A stretch of 8,379 bases of DNA from Phycisphaerales bacterium. Its GTDB lineage: Bacteria; Planctomycetota; Phycisphaerae; Phycisphaerales; SM1A02. The DNA lies in assembly GCA_018882625.1 (NCBI GenBank), contig VERO01000090.1, forward strand, positions 1-8,379, given 5' to 3'. The notes beneath the pieces are model-generated. The model did no database searches, was not told the DNA's origin, and saw nothing but the letters and a program-made list of their open reading frames with translations. This document shows, one piece after another, positions 1-5,857 of the stretch. A program made the position numbers and the translations under genes. Position 1 is the first letter of the stretch. The number at the start of each line of letters is the position of its first letter.

Positions 1-1
1 G

Positions 2-2038
2 GTATGCACGCCCCGTTCGCTGCTGTCGTTCGCGCCGCCGTCCGCGACGGTGGCCAACGGCAACACGCTGACGAGTGCGGGCGGCGCGACGATCAGCTTC
101 ACGCCACTTGAGGGAGTCATCTTCGGCACCGACACCTCTGCACCCGCTCTCAACGGCGTGCCGGACTCCGTGACTTCATCGACTGGCACTGCGGACTCTC
201 CGGAGATTGCCGCGTTCATCGCCGCAGCCGGTGCGGTGACGGCCACCGACAACTGCACGGGCGCGTCCCTCACGCGCACCGTGACCTTGCCGGGCGGGAC
301 GACGCAGCAGTCGCTTCCACCCCAGTTCTCCGAAGGCGTGACCTCGGTGACGTGGATCGCGCGGGATGCGTCAGGCAACCAGTCTGCGCCGCAGACGCGA
401 ACCGTCACGGTCAACCTCTGCCAGGCCGGGATGGTCACCTTCTACCCGGATGGCGATGGTGACGGGTTTGGGCGTGACGCCAACACGATCATGGCGTGCG
501 CCACCAGTTCCCAGCCCGGATACGTGACCACCGGCGGAGACTGCGACGACGCCAACGACCAGATCAACCCCGGCGCCACGGAGGCATGCAACGGCGTGGA
601 CGACGACTGCGACGGTGCGCAGGACGAGGGCGCGCTCCAGACCTTCTTCCGCAACTTCGATGGCGACGGGTTCGGCGACTCCTACGTGTCGCAGCAGGCG
701 TGCAGCGCACCCACGGGCTATGTCGCGGTGCCCGGCGACTGCGATGACATGCGTACCGACACGTATCCAGGGGCGCCCGAGCTGTGCGACGGCCGCGACA
801 ACGACTGCAACAGCCAGGCGGACGACGGGCTGCCCGCGTTCCCCTATCACGTGGATGCGGACCGGGACGGCTACGGCACCGGCGCTGCAGTCCAGCGCTG
901 CGAGGCTTCGGCCCCGGATGGCTACTCGTCGAGGTCGGGCGACAACTGCCCGGACTCCTACAACCCCTCGCAGGCAGACTGCGATGATGACGGCACCGGC
1001 GATGCATGCGCGATCGCAGCGGATCCGGATCTCTACGACTGCGACGGCAATGGAGTGCCCGACACGTGCCAGCTTGCCGACGACCCGAACCTCGACACCG
1101 ACGGCAACGGCATCATCGATGCGTGCCAGGGTCCGACCATCAGGCTGACGACTGCGTCCTCAGCCGTGGAGCCGGATGGTTACTTCTACGTCGACCTGTC
1201 GGAGATCCGCTTCGACACGCCGATTCTCGCCGGGTCCTTCCGCGTGAGCTACAGCGCCGACCTGATCGACTACATCGAGCTCGAGCCGACGGTGCACTAC
1301 AGCGTGACGCTGATCGATGACACGGTGCAGGGCTCGGTGGGCGAGCTGCGGTTCTCCATCGCGGCCACCGGTGTGGTGGCCACGACACCTGAGGTCATCC
1401 TCGCACGGATCCTCGTGAAGGCAGTGGGCGGTCCCGTCTGCGTGCCCACCAGCATGATGGAGTTCCACGGCGGCGAGGCCGACAACACCATCTCCGACGC
1501 GAGCGGCCCGATTCCGGGGAACAGCTACGACCTGTACGCGAAGGCGATGATTGCCTTCGACGTGACTGCACCCGTGCTGGATGGCGTGCCCGCAGACATC
1601 TACGCCTATGCGGGTGGCGGCACGGCGATGGAGATCCCGCGCTACCTCAATGCCGACGTGAGCGCATTCGACTCATGCGGTGCGGGCGTCGAGCTTGAAG
1701 TCGACCTCCGCGTGACGCTTCCCGGAGGCATCCAGCGCACCACGATGCCCAGCGCGTTCCCGCTCGGGATGTCGGTCGTGCGGTGGCGGGCGGTGGACGC
1801 GGCCGGCAATGTGGCGAGGGCGACCCGCATCGTCGAGGTGGTCACTGGACCGCCGCCGCAGTGCGCGGCGGACCTCGACAGCACCGGCGACAGCGCCGAT
1901 GTGGTAGATGGCCAGGATCTCTCCGTCCTGCTCGGAAGCTGGGGAGCGACGGGCATCGCCGCAGACATCAACGGCGATGGCATCGTCGACTCCACCGACC
2001 TGACCTACCTGCTTGGCGCATGGGGGCCGTGCCGGTGA
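2..2038 (+). CDS. Secreted multidomain protein with HYR-like, MopE-like, cohesin-like and dockerin-like regions (5' partial)
   Basis: The frame is open from the first bases of the window, so the start and any signal peptide lie upstream; an internal GTG at 50 is used only for numbering (662 residues). In order: HYR/Ig-like domain about 28-124; three D/C/G-rich repeats 131-320, two with the MopE putative metal-binding pattern GDCDD...PGA.E.C(N/D)G.D(N/D)DC; a D-G-N-G-x-P-D-T-C stretch 330-360; a beta-rich, low-cysteine region 362-503 with cohesin-like character; a second HYR-like domain 504-598; dockerin-like repeats 604-662. The many DxDGDG loops suggest calcium binding, and the paired cysteines suggest an extracytoplasmic location. 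No catalytic domain is visible, so I infer a structural, adhesive or surface-display role. Proteins built this way are typical of Phycisphaerales-like planctomycetes. The family call is firm for the motifs; the overall function is unknown. Confidence 0.85.
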   Translation, partial: VCTPRSLLSFAPPSATVANGNTLTSAGGATISFTPLEGVIFGTDTSAPALNGVPDSVTSSTGTADSPEIAAFIAAAGAVTATDNCTGASLTRTVTLPGGTTQQSLPPQFSEGVTSVTWIARDASGNQSAPQTRTVTVNLCQAGMVTFYPDGDGDGFGRDANTIMACATSSQPGYVTTGGDCDDANDQINPGATEACNGVDDDCDGAQDEGALQTFFRNFDGDGFGDSYVSQQACSAPTGYVAVPGDCDDMRTDTYPGAPELCDGRDNDCNSQADDGLPAFPYHVDADRDGYGTGAAVQRCEASAPDGYSSRSGDNCPDSYNPSQADCDDDGTGDACAIAADPDLYDCDGNGVPDTCQLADDPNLDTDGNGIIDACQGPTIRLTTASSAVEPDGYFYVDLSEIRFDTPILAGSFRVSYSADLIDYIELEPTVHYSVTLIDDTVQGSVGELRFSIAATGVVATTPEVILARILVKAVGGPVCVPTSMMEFHGGEADNTISDASGPIPGNSYDLYAKAMIAFDVTAPVLDGVPADIYAYAGGGTAMEIPRYLNADVSAFDSCGAGVELEVDLRVTLPGGIQRTTMPSAFPLGMSVVRWRAVDAAGNVARATRIVEVVTGPPPQCAADLDSTGDSADVVDGQDLSVLLGSWGATGIAADINGDGIVDSTDLTYLLGAWGPCR
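131..415 (+). other. HYR/Ig-like domain, copy 1
   Basis: Residues about 28-122 of the surface protein (numbered from the GTG at 50) run from T-S-A-P-x-L-x-G-V-P to the end of a beta-strand-rich segment. They include TDNC, VTLPGG, a V-T-W-I-A-R-D-A-S-G-N motif and a terminal TVTV. The W-x-A-x-D-x-x-G-N core is the signature of hyalin-repeat (HYR) adhesion domains. A second copy lies at 1559-1843. Confidence 0.65.
440..1009 (+). repeat. Three tandem MopE/TSP3-like protein repeats, about 66 residues each
   Basis: Three consecutive units lie inside the surface protein at residues 131-194, 198-260 and 264-320. Each opens with an aromatic and a DxDxDG loop (YPDGDGDGFG, NFDGDGFGDS, DADRDGYGTG), has a mid-unit cysteine followed by a P-x-G-Y turn, then a G-D-x-C-D/P block. 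Units 1 and 2 end in the C.G.D.DC.....D.G motif of MopE-type repeats. Unit 3 replaces this with a thrombospondin type-3-like D-N-C-P-D-x-x-N-P-x-Q-x-D-C-D-D-D-G-x-G-D-x-C. The units are diverged at DNA level, so this is an old protein repeat rather than a recent duplication. Calcium binding is inferred from the acidic loops. Confidence 0.75.
1133..1558 (+). other. Cohesin-like beta-sandwich region
   Basis: Residues about 362-503 of the surface protein change character from the D/C-rich repeats to alternating hydrophobic strands. Cohesin-like elements are an early V-x-x-D-G-x-F-Y-V-D-L strand, F-R-V-S-Y-S-A-D-L-I-D-Y-I-E-L, a central G-E-L-R-F-S-I-A-A-T-G strand, and I-L-A-R-I-L-V-K-A. This matches the general cohesin layout (Y-D/S-x-x-L-x-x-x-x followed later by G-x-x-x-F-x-F and I-A-x-I-x-x-K), but I recognise it by pattern only. 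Another bacterial beta-sandwich is possible. Structure prediction would settle it. Confidence 0.4.
1559..1843 (+). other. HYR/Ig-like domain, copy 2
   Basis: Residues about 504-598 of the surface protein parallel copy 1: V-T-A-P-V-L-D-G-V-P at the start, F-D-S-C-G-A in place of T-D-N-C-T-G, V-T-L-P-G-G-I, then V-R-W-R-A-V-D-A-A-G-N and a final strand ending EVV. The order and spacing of these blocks match copy 1, so the two domains probably come from one duplication, later separated by the MopE and cohesin-like regions. Confidence 0.65.
1859..2035 (+). other. C-terminal dockerin-like repeat pair
   Basis: Residues 604-662 contain two EF-hand-like loops: an expanded one (D-L-D-S-T-G-D-S-A-D-V-V-D-G-Q-D-L) and a canonical one (D-I-N-G-D-G-I-V-D-S-T-D-L). 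Each is followed by a helix ending L-L-G-S/A-W-G. Cysteines at 605 and 661 bracket the module and could pair. This resembles type I dockerins, but the L-L-G-x-W-G ending is typical of planctomycete secreted proteins that are not part of a cellulosome. A role in surface sorting or anchoring is an inference. Confidence 0.7.
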
Positions 2039-2050
2039 TGCGCGCAGGCT

Positions 2051-2097
2051 GATGCGGCTGGGCACGCCTGCATGCGGCCGTGCGCTGGACGCGCATC
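2051..2097. terminator. Possible bidirectional terminator hairpin between convergent genes
   Basis: The 57-bp gap between the stop codons of the surface protein and the MFS gene contains nested inverted repeats. An inner stem pairs GCACG (2062-2066) with CGTGC (2079-2083), extended by CC/GG with a bulged C and a 7-base loop. An outer pair, GATGCG (2051-2056) and CGCATC (2092-2097), touches the MFS stop codon. There is no T-tract on either side, so intrinsic termination is uncertain. The position between convergent genes is the main argument. Confidence 0.25.
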
Positions 2098-3412
2098 ATG
2101 CCGACATCGCAGGCCGCTCCTCCTCGGCCTCGATCTCCTTGATGACGCCAAGCCTGCGCAGCTCAGGTGACATCCAGGCGATGGCGCCCACCGCGAGCAC
2201 CGTGCCGATGCCCCCGGACACCACCGACACCACGGGTCCGAAGAGCTTCGCGACAAGACCGCTCTCGAACGCACCGAGCTCGTTGCTGCACTCGATGAAC
2301 AGGCCGTTGACCGCGCTGACGCGTCCGCGCAGGCGGTTTGGCGTACGCAACTGCACCAGCGCGTGGCGGATGACGACGCTCACGTTGTCGACAGCGCCCG
2401 ACACCAGGAGCGCTGCGAAGCTCAGCCACACCACCTGCGAGATGCCGAACACGACCATGCACACGCCAAATGCGGCGACCACCATGAGCAGCACGGGCCC
2501 TGCCCGCGTGAACCGCGGTCGCGCAGCCAGGACGATCGCGCTCGCAAGCGCGCCGATGTAGGGCGCAGCGCGGAGCCACCCCAGTGTGGCCGCGCCTCCG
2601 CCGAGGATCTGGTCCGCGAAGAGGGGGAGCAGGGCGGTGGCGCCTCCAAGCAGCACCCCGACCATATCCAGCGTGATCGCGGCAAGCACCGTGCGCTCCT
2701 TCCATATGTGGCTCATGCCGGCGAGCATGGCCCCGAATCCGCGGCCGCCTGAGGCCTGAGGAGCATGGCGGGGCCGCAGCGCGCACGTGGCCGCAGCGGA
2801 CAGCGCGAGCAGCACGGCGCACGTCACGTAGACGACCCACGTCGGCATGTCGGCGCTGAGCGCGTAGCCAGCGAGCAGGGGACCGAGGATCGAGCTCGCC
2901 TGGAAGATGCCGCTGTTCCAGGCCAGCGCGTTCTCCAGCATGTCCTCGCGCACCAGCAGCGGCAGCAGCGAGCCGCGGCTCGGTGCGTTGAAGCTCCGGA
3001 TGCAGCCGAGCCCGAAGAGCAGCGCGAAGAACATCCAGACCGGCGCATCCGCGTCAGCGCCGAACGCGGCGAAGCCCAGCGCGCCAAGCGCATAGGCGGC
3101 CCAGGTGGCGATCAGGATCCGCTTGCGGCTGTAGCGGTCGGCAGCGTGACCGGCGGGGAGGGCGAGCACGAAGACTGGCAGCGCACGCGCCAGGCCGGCG
3201 TACCCGAGCATCAGCGCATCGTGCGTCCGCTCCCAGATCTCCCAGAGGACGGTGGTCGAGAGCATCTGCAGGGCAGTTGCCGAGCAGAGGAACGCCACCG
3301 CAAAGATCGCGTAGTTGGGCTCGCGCGGGGCGCGTGCGAAGTCTGAGGCGATCCTTCGGACGGCGCGCAAGGTGGGGGAGGGTACCGCCCGCACTATCGT
3401 GCCACCCACCAT
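2096..3412 (-). CDS. MFS transporter, MFS_3 / EntS-like exporter family
   Basis: From the ATG at 3412 this gives 438 residues, a normal MFS length. It is very hydrophobic, compatible with 12 membrane helices, the first beginning at about residue 33. The loop between helices 2 and 3 carries a motif-A variant, GHAADRYSRKR (88-98). A second block is RSFNAPSRGSLLPLLV (from about 139). The segment QLRTPNRLRGRVSAVNGLF (354-372) is characteristic of the MFS_3/enterobactin-exporter-like family. The C-terminal tail is short and acidic (EIEAEEER). By family it would be a proton-driven exporter of a small molecule; the substrate cannot be told, and no siderophore genes are adjacent. The start is uncertain: GTG 3394 has GGTGG seven bases upstream and may be preferred, and TTG 3370 is also possible. 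Reading further upstream to 3583 would lie deep inside nagZ and is unlikely. Confidence 0.87.
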   Translation of the reverse strand: MVGGTIVRAVPSPTLRAVRRIASDFARAPREPNYAIFAVAFLCSATALQMLSTTVLWEIWERTHDALMLGYAGLARALPVFVLALPAGHAADRYSRKRILIATWAAYALGALGFAAFGADADAPVWMFFALLFGLGCIRSFNAPSRGSLLPLLVREDMLENALAWNSGIFQASSILGPLLAGYALSADMPTWVVYVTCAVLLALSAAATCALRPRHAPQASGGRGFGAMLAGMSHIWKERTVLAAITLDMVGVLLGGATALLPLFADQILGGGAATLGWLRAAPYIGALASAIVLAARPRFTRAGPVLLMVVAAFGVCMVVFGISQVVWLSFAALLVSGAVDNVSVVIRHALVQLRTPNRLRGRVSAVNGLFIECSNELGAFESGLVAKLFGPVVSVVSGGIGTVLAVGAIAWMSPELRRLGVIKEIEAEEERPAMSA

Positions 3413-4412
3413 GCAGGATCCGATGCGAGCGATGGCTGCCCGGCTGGTATGCGCCGGATTCCCCGGCACCGAGGTCGATGCAGGCCTTCGCGAGATGCTC
3501 GCGGAGGGAATCGGCGGGACGATCCTGTTCTCCCGCAACGCCACGACGGCGGAGCAGGTTCGCGCGCTGAGCGAGGCCATCAAGCGGGCGGCCGTCGCGC
3601 TCGGGCGCCCCGTGCCCTTCGTCTCGATCGATCACGAGGGCGGACGTGTGATGCGCGCCCGGGAGGGATTCACTGCCGTCCCCGAGATGCGCGAGGTTGG
3701 CGCCAAGGGACCGGAGGAGGCCGCACGGGTCGGCGCGCTCTTCGCACGCGAGCTGCGTGCGGCAGGCGTCGACGTCAATTTCGCCCCCGTGGTCGACGTG
3801 GACAGCAATCCCGCGAATCCCGTGATCGGCGGACGGAGCTTCTCGCGGGATCCCGCCCGCGTCGGTGCGTGCGCATCGGCATTCACCCGGGCCATGCAGG
3901 CCGGAGGCGTTGCCGCGTGCGCCAAGCACTTCCCCGGCCACGGCGACACGCATGTGGACAGCCACCTGGACCTACCGAAGCTGCCGCACGGGCTCGAACG
4001 GCTCCACGAGGTCGAGCTGCCGCCATTCCGGGATGCGATCGCCGCAGGAGTCGCATGCGTGATGACGGCGCACGTGGTGTTCGAGGCGCTCGATCCTGGC
4101 GTGCCCGCCACGATGAGTGCGCGTGCGGTCGATGGGCTGCTGCGCCGGGACCTCGGCTTTGGCGGTGTCATCTTCAGCGATGACCTCGAGATGAAGGCGA
4201 TCGCGGACCGGATGGACTTCGGCGAGGCAAGCGTGCGCGCCATCGAGGCCGGATGCGACTGCCTGCTCGTGTGCCACGCGCTTGAGCGCCAGCGTGCTGC
4301 GATCTCGGCGATCGCCGAGGCCATCCGCAGCGGACGGCTGTCAGGCGAGCGCGTGGCGCTGTCGCATGCCCGGCTCGACGCGCTCAGGTCCGCGTACGTC
4401 CGCGTGCCCTGA
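3411..4412 (+). CDS. nagZ: Family 3 glycoside hydrolase, beta-N-acetylhexosaminidase (NagZ type)
   Basis: 333 residues from ATG 3411, the usual length for a single-domain NagZ barrel. Visible motifs: AGFPGTEV (15-22), GGTILFSRN (35-43), substrate-site IDHEGGRV (73-80, where the commoner form is DQEGGRV), the family signature KHFPGHGDTHVDSH (172-185) holding the Asp183/His185 acid-base pair, and FSDDLEM (255-261) with Asp257 as the likely nucleophile. The Asp-His dyad loop marks true NagZ-type enzymes, which remove beta-1,4-linked N-acetylglucosamine from muropeptides in cell-wall recycling. No signal peptide is seen, so it is probably cytoplasmic. The start is ambiguous: ATG 3423 has AGGA four bases upstream, while ATG 3411 has no ribosome site. 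All motifs are downstream of either. It is divergent from the MFS gene and its last 29 bp overlap mntR on the opposite strand. Confidence 0.9.
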   Translation: MQDPMRAMAARLVCAGFPGTEVDAGLREMLAEGIGGTILFSRNATTAEQVRALSEAIKRAAVALGRPVPFVSIDHEGGRVMRAREGFTAVPEMREVGAKGPEEAARVGALFARELRAAGVDVNFAPVVDVDSNPANPVIGGRSFSRDPARVGACASAFTRAMQAGGVAACAKHFPGHGDTHVDSHLDLPKLPHGLERLHEVELPPFRDAIAAGVACVMTAHVVFEALDPGVPATMSARAVDGLLRRDLGFGGVIFSDDLEMKAIADRMDFGEASVRAIEAGCDCLLVCHALERQRAAISAIAEAIRSGRLSGERVALSHARLDALRSAYVRVP

Positions 4413-4827
4413 GGAACCTGCGCATCGCGGCGACCGTGATGGAGGAGAGGTGGTGCTCCATCCCTTCCGCATCGAGGGATGCGTGCGGCTCAGGCACGCC
4501 GATCGCCCGCAGGAACCCGACGACATCGTCATGCCTCAGCCGTGCGGTGCGCGCCAGCGATGCGCCAGACCGCGTCAGCTCGACCGGACCGTACGGCGTC
4601 TTGCGCACGAGGCCTTCCGCAGCCAGGCGGCAGAGGGTCTTCACGACCGTCACGTGGCTCACCTGCATCAGTCGGGCGAGGTCGGCCACCCGGCAGGCGC
4701 CCAGCCGCAGGCGGATCTGCTCGATCGCCTCGACATAATCCTCGGCTGCCTCGCGGGCATGCTCCCGGCGCACCTTCGGGAAGGCGCCACGCGCCGAGCT
4801 CCGGGCGGTTGTCTGCTGCCGTCCCAT
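4384..4827 (-). CDS. mntR: Manganese-responsive transcriptional regulator MntR (DtxR family)
   Basis: 147 residues; the layout resembles E. coli-type MntR: a basic N-terminal extension, a winged helix-turn-helix at about 45-74 (CRVADLARLMQVSHVTVVKT) and a dimerisation/metal domain without an SH3 extension. All six metal ligands known from B. subtilis MntR (D8, E11, H77, E99, E102, H103) align without gaps at a constant offset of 22: D30, E33, H99, E121, E124, H125. Asp at the first position, rather than the Met of DtxR/IdeR, argues for Mn(II) rather than Fe(II). Mn-bound MntR represses manganese uptake genes; the divergent importer operon is the obvious target. No Shine-Dalgarno sequence precedes the ATG, and the palindromes at 4829-4856 lie immediately upstream, so autoregulation is likely. 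The 3' end overlaps nagZ antisense. Confidence 0.93.
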   Translation of the reverse strand: MGRQQTTARSSARGAFPKVRREHAREAAEDYVEAIEQIRLRLGACRVADLARLMQVSHVTVVKTLCRLAAEGLVRKTPYGPVELTRSGASLARTARLRHDDVVGFLRAIGVPEPHASLDAEGMEHHLSSITVAAMRRFLRARGRTRT

Positions 4828-4837
4828 GGGCTACGCT
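4809..4837 (+). promoter_or_regulatory. Candidate promoter of the manganese importer operon
   Basis: TTGTCT (4809-4814) and TACGCT (4832-4837) resemble -35 and -10 boxes and are separated by exactly 17 bases. Transcription would start around 4844-4847, at or next to the ATG at 4847, giving a leaderless or nearly leaderless mRNA. Each box matches the sigma-70 consensus only partly (4/6 and 3/6), and planctomycete promoter rules are not well fixed, so this is a prediction. The -35 lies inside the mntR coding region. Confidence 0.4.
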
Positions 4838-4846
4838 AGTGTAGCC
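4829..4846. promoter_or_regulatory. Upstream imperfect palindrome, probable second MntR site
   Basis: GGCTACGCTAGTGTAGCC has identical 6-base arms (GGCTAC/GTAGCC) and a CTAG centre; 16 of 18 positions are symmetric. It fills the 19-bp space between the mntR and mntA start codons almost exactly. Its right arm is also the left arm of the perfect palindrome at 4839-4856, so two dimers could bind on overlapping sites or compete. Confidence 0.5.
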
Positions 4847-4856
4847 ATGGCTACAC
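4839..4856. promoter_or_regulatory. MntR operator (perfect 18-bp palindrome over the mntA start codon)
   Basis: GTGTAGCCATGGCTACAC is fully self-complementary. Its core TAGC-N4-GCTA has the same word and spacing as the E. coli MntR box (AACATAGC-N4-GCTATGTT, established knowledge). The centre of symmetry falls on the ATG of mntA at 4847-4849. The position between mntR and the importer operon, together with the E. coli-type regulator, makes MntR the likely ligand. Binding here would block the predicted start site for the importer and probably the mntR promoter as well. Confidence 0.7.
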
Positions 4857-5857
4857 CCTGGATGGCATGTGCGGCGGCGCTCCCGGCAGCACTCGCCCTC
4901 GCCGTCATGCCAGCCGGACAGGGGCGCGGCGCACCGGCAGGGCCAGCCGGGACCGCCGGCGCCGCCGCACCCGCTCACACGCCGCCCCACGGGGCGCTGG
5001 CGCCTTCTGCCGGACCTGTGCGTGTCGTGGCGACGACATCGATCGGCGCTGATCTCGCGCGTCACGTGTGCGCGGACGTGCCGGGCATCACCGTCATGGC
5101 GCTGATGGGTCCTGGCGTCGACCCGCACATCTACCGTCCCACGGTGCGCGATGTGCGTGCGCTCGCGGATGCGGATGTGGTCGTGGCGCATGGCCTGCTC
5201 CTCGAGGGGCGCATGGAGGACCTGTGGCCGAAGCTGCAGCGCCGGGGCATCAGCGTGGTTGTGCTCAGCGACGCAGCCACCGCCGGCGACGACCCGCACA
5301 TCTGGATGGACGCATCGATGTGGGCTGCGGCCGCGCGCCGGACCGGCGAGGCGCTCGCCGCCCAGATCCCGGACCGCGCCGATGCCATCAGGGCCAGCGC
5401 AGCTCAGGTGGCGACCCGCTGGATGGAGCTCGACGCCCAGGTGAGGAAGGCAGTGGCCACCATCCCACCGAAGCGACGCATGCTCGTGACGGCCCACGAC
5501 GCCTTCGGGCACTTCGGTGCCGCATACGGCCTCGATGTGCGCGGAGTGCAGGGATTGTCGACTGAGGCGGAGACCGGGCTCGCCGACCTGCGCGCGCTCG
5601 TGGACGAGATCGTCGAGCGGCAGGTGCCTGCGGTCTTCCACGAGACCAGCGTGCCTGACCGTGCGATCGATGCGCTTGTCGAGAGCGCGGCATCGCGCGG
5701 GCACGCGCTTCGCAATGCGGCGGCGCTGCACTCGGATGCGCTCGGCCCGCCGGGCAGCGGCGCGGACACCTACGAGGGCATGATGCGATCCAACGTGCGA
5801 GCCATCGTGGAGGCGCTCGGAGGCGACGCATCGGCCATGGCGGAGAGCACCCGATGA
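4847..5857 (+). CDS. mntA: Manganese/zinc ABC transporter substrate-binding protein (TroA/MntA family)
   Basis: 336 residues from ATG 4847. The N-terminus is hydrophobic and Ala-rich (7-21), probably an export signal, though it lacks the usual positive charge. A Gly/Ala/Pro linker with HTPPH (44-48) follows, and the mature cluster A-I domain starts near VRVVATTSIG. Metal ligands match TroA: His94 in VDPHIY, His151 in DDPHIWMD, His217 in TAHDAFGHFG and Asp297 in HSDALG. Other TroA-like blocks are GVQGLSTEAETG (233-244) and FHETSVPDR (264-272). It would capture Mn(II) (possibly Zn(II)) in the periplasm and deliver it to the permeases. The MntR partner favours manganese. ATG 4826 in the same frame would overlap the mntR start and disrupts the signal-like N-terminus. 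No Shine-Dalgarno sequence precedes 4847. It overlaps mntB by four bases (ATGA). Confidence 0.92.
   Translation: MATPWMACAAALPAALALAVMPAGQGRGAPAGPAGTAGAAAPAHTPPHGALAPSAGPVRVVATTSIGADLARHVCADVPGITVMALMGPGVDPHIYRPTVRDVRALADADVVVAHGLLLEGRMEDLWPKLQRRGISVVVLSDAATAGDDPHIWMDASMWAAAARRTGEALAAQIPDRADAIRASAAQVATRWMELDAQVRKAVATIPPKRRMLVTAHDAFGHFGAAYGLDVRGVQGLSTEAETGLADLRALVDEIVERQVPAVFHETSVPDRAIDALVESAASRGHALRNAAALHSDALGPPGSGADTYEGMMRSNVRAIVEALGGDASAMAESTR

Noticed and set aside
371..850. Long open frame on the minus strand opposite the surface protein
   Set aside because: Its product is Val/Ala/Arg-rich low-complexity sequence without motifs, and the plus strand is clearly coding with recognised domains. 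High GC makes stop-free antisense frames common throughout this window.
3315..3410. Upstream in-frame starts for nagZ (GTG at 3315 or 3399)
   Set aside because: The extra residues are basic and motif-free, overlap the MFS N-terminal coding region, and lie before the first conserved NagZ segment.
3371..3410. Inverted repeat GGTGGG / CCCACC flanking the nagZ start region
   Set aside because: The arms are only six bases, with a 28-base spacer, in very GC-rich DNA; not distinguishable from chance.
3413..3583. Extension of the MFS gene to an upstream start at 3583
   Set aside because: It would lie antisense over conserved NagZ coding sequence and adds a Ser/Arg/Pro-rich stretch not needed for an MFS protein of normal length.
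4826..4846. ATG 4826 as the start of mntA
   Set aside because: It overlaps the mntR start codon, would place the whole intergenic palindrome in coding sequence, and adds MGYASVA ahead of the signal-like segment with no ribosome site.
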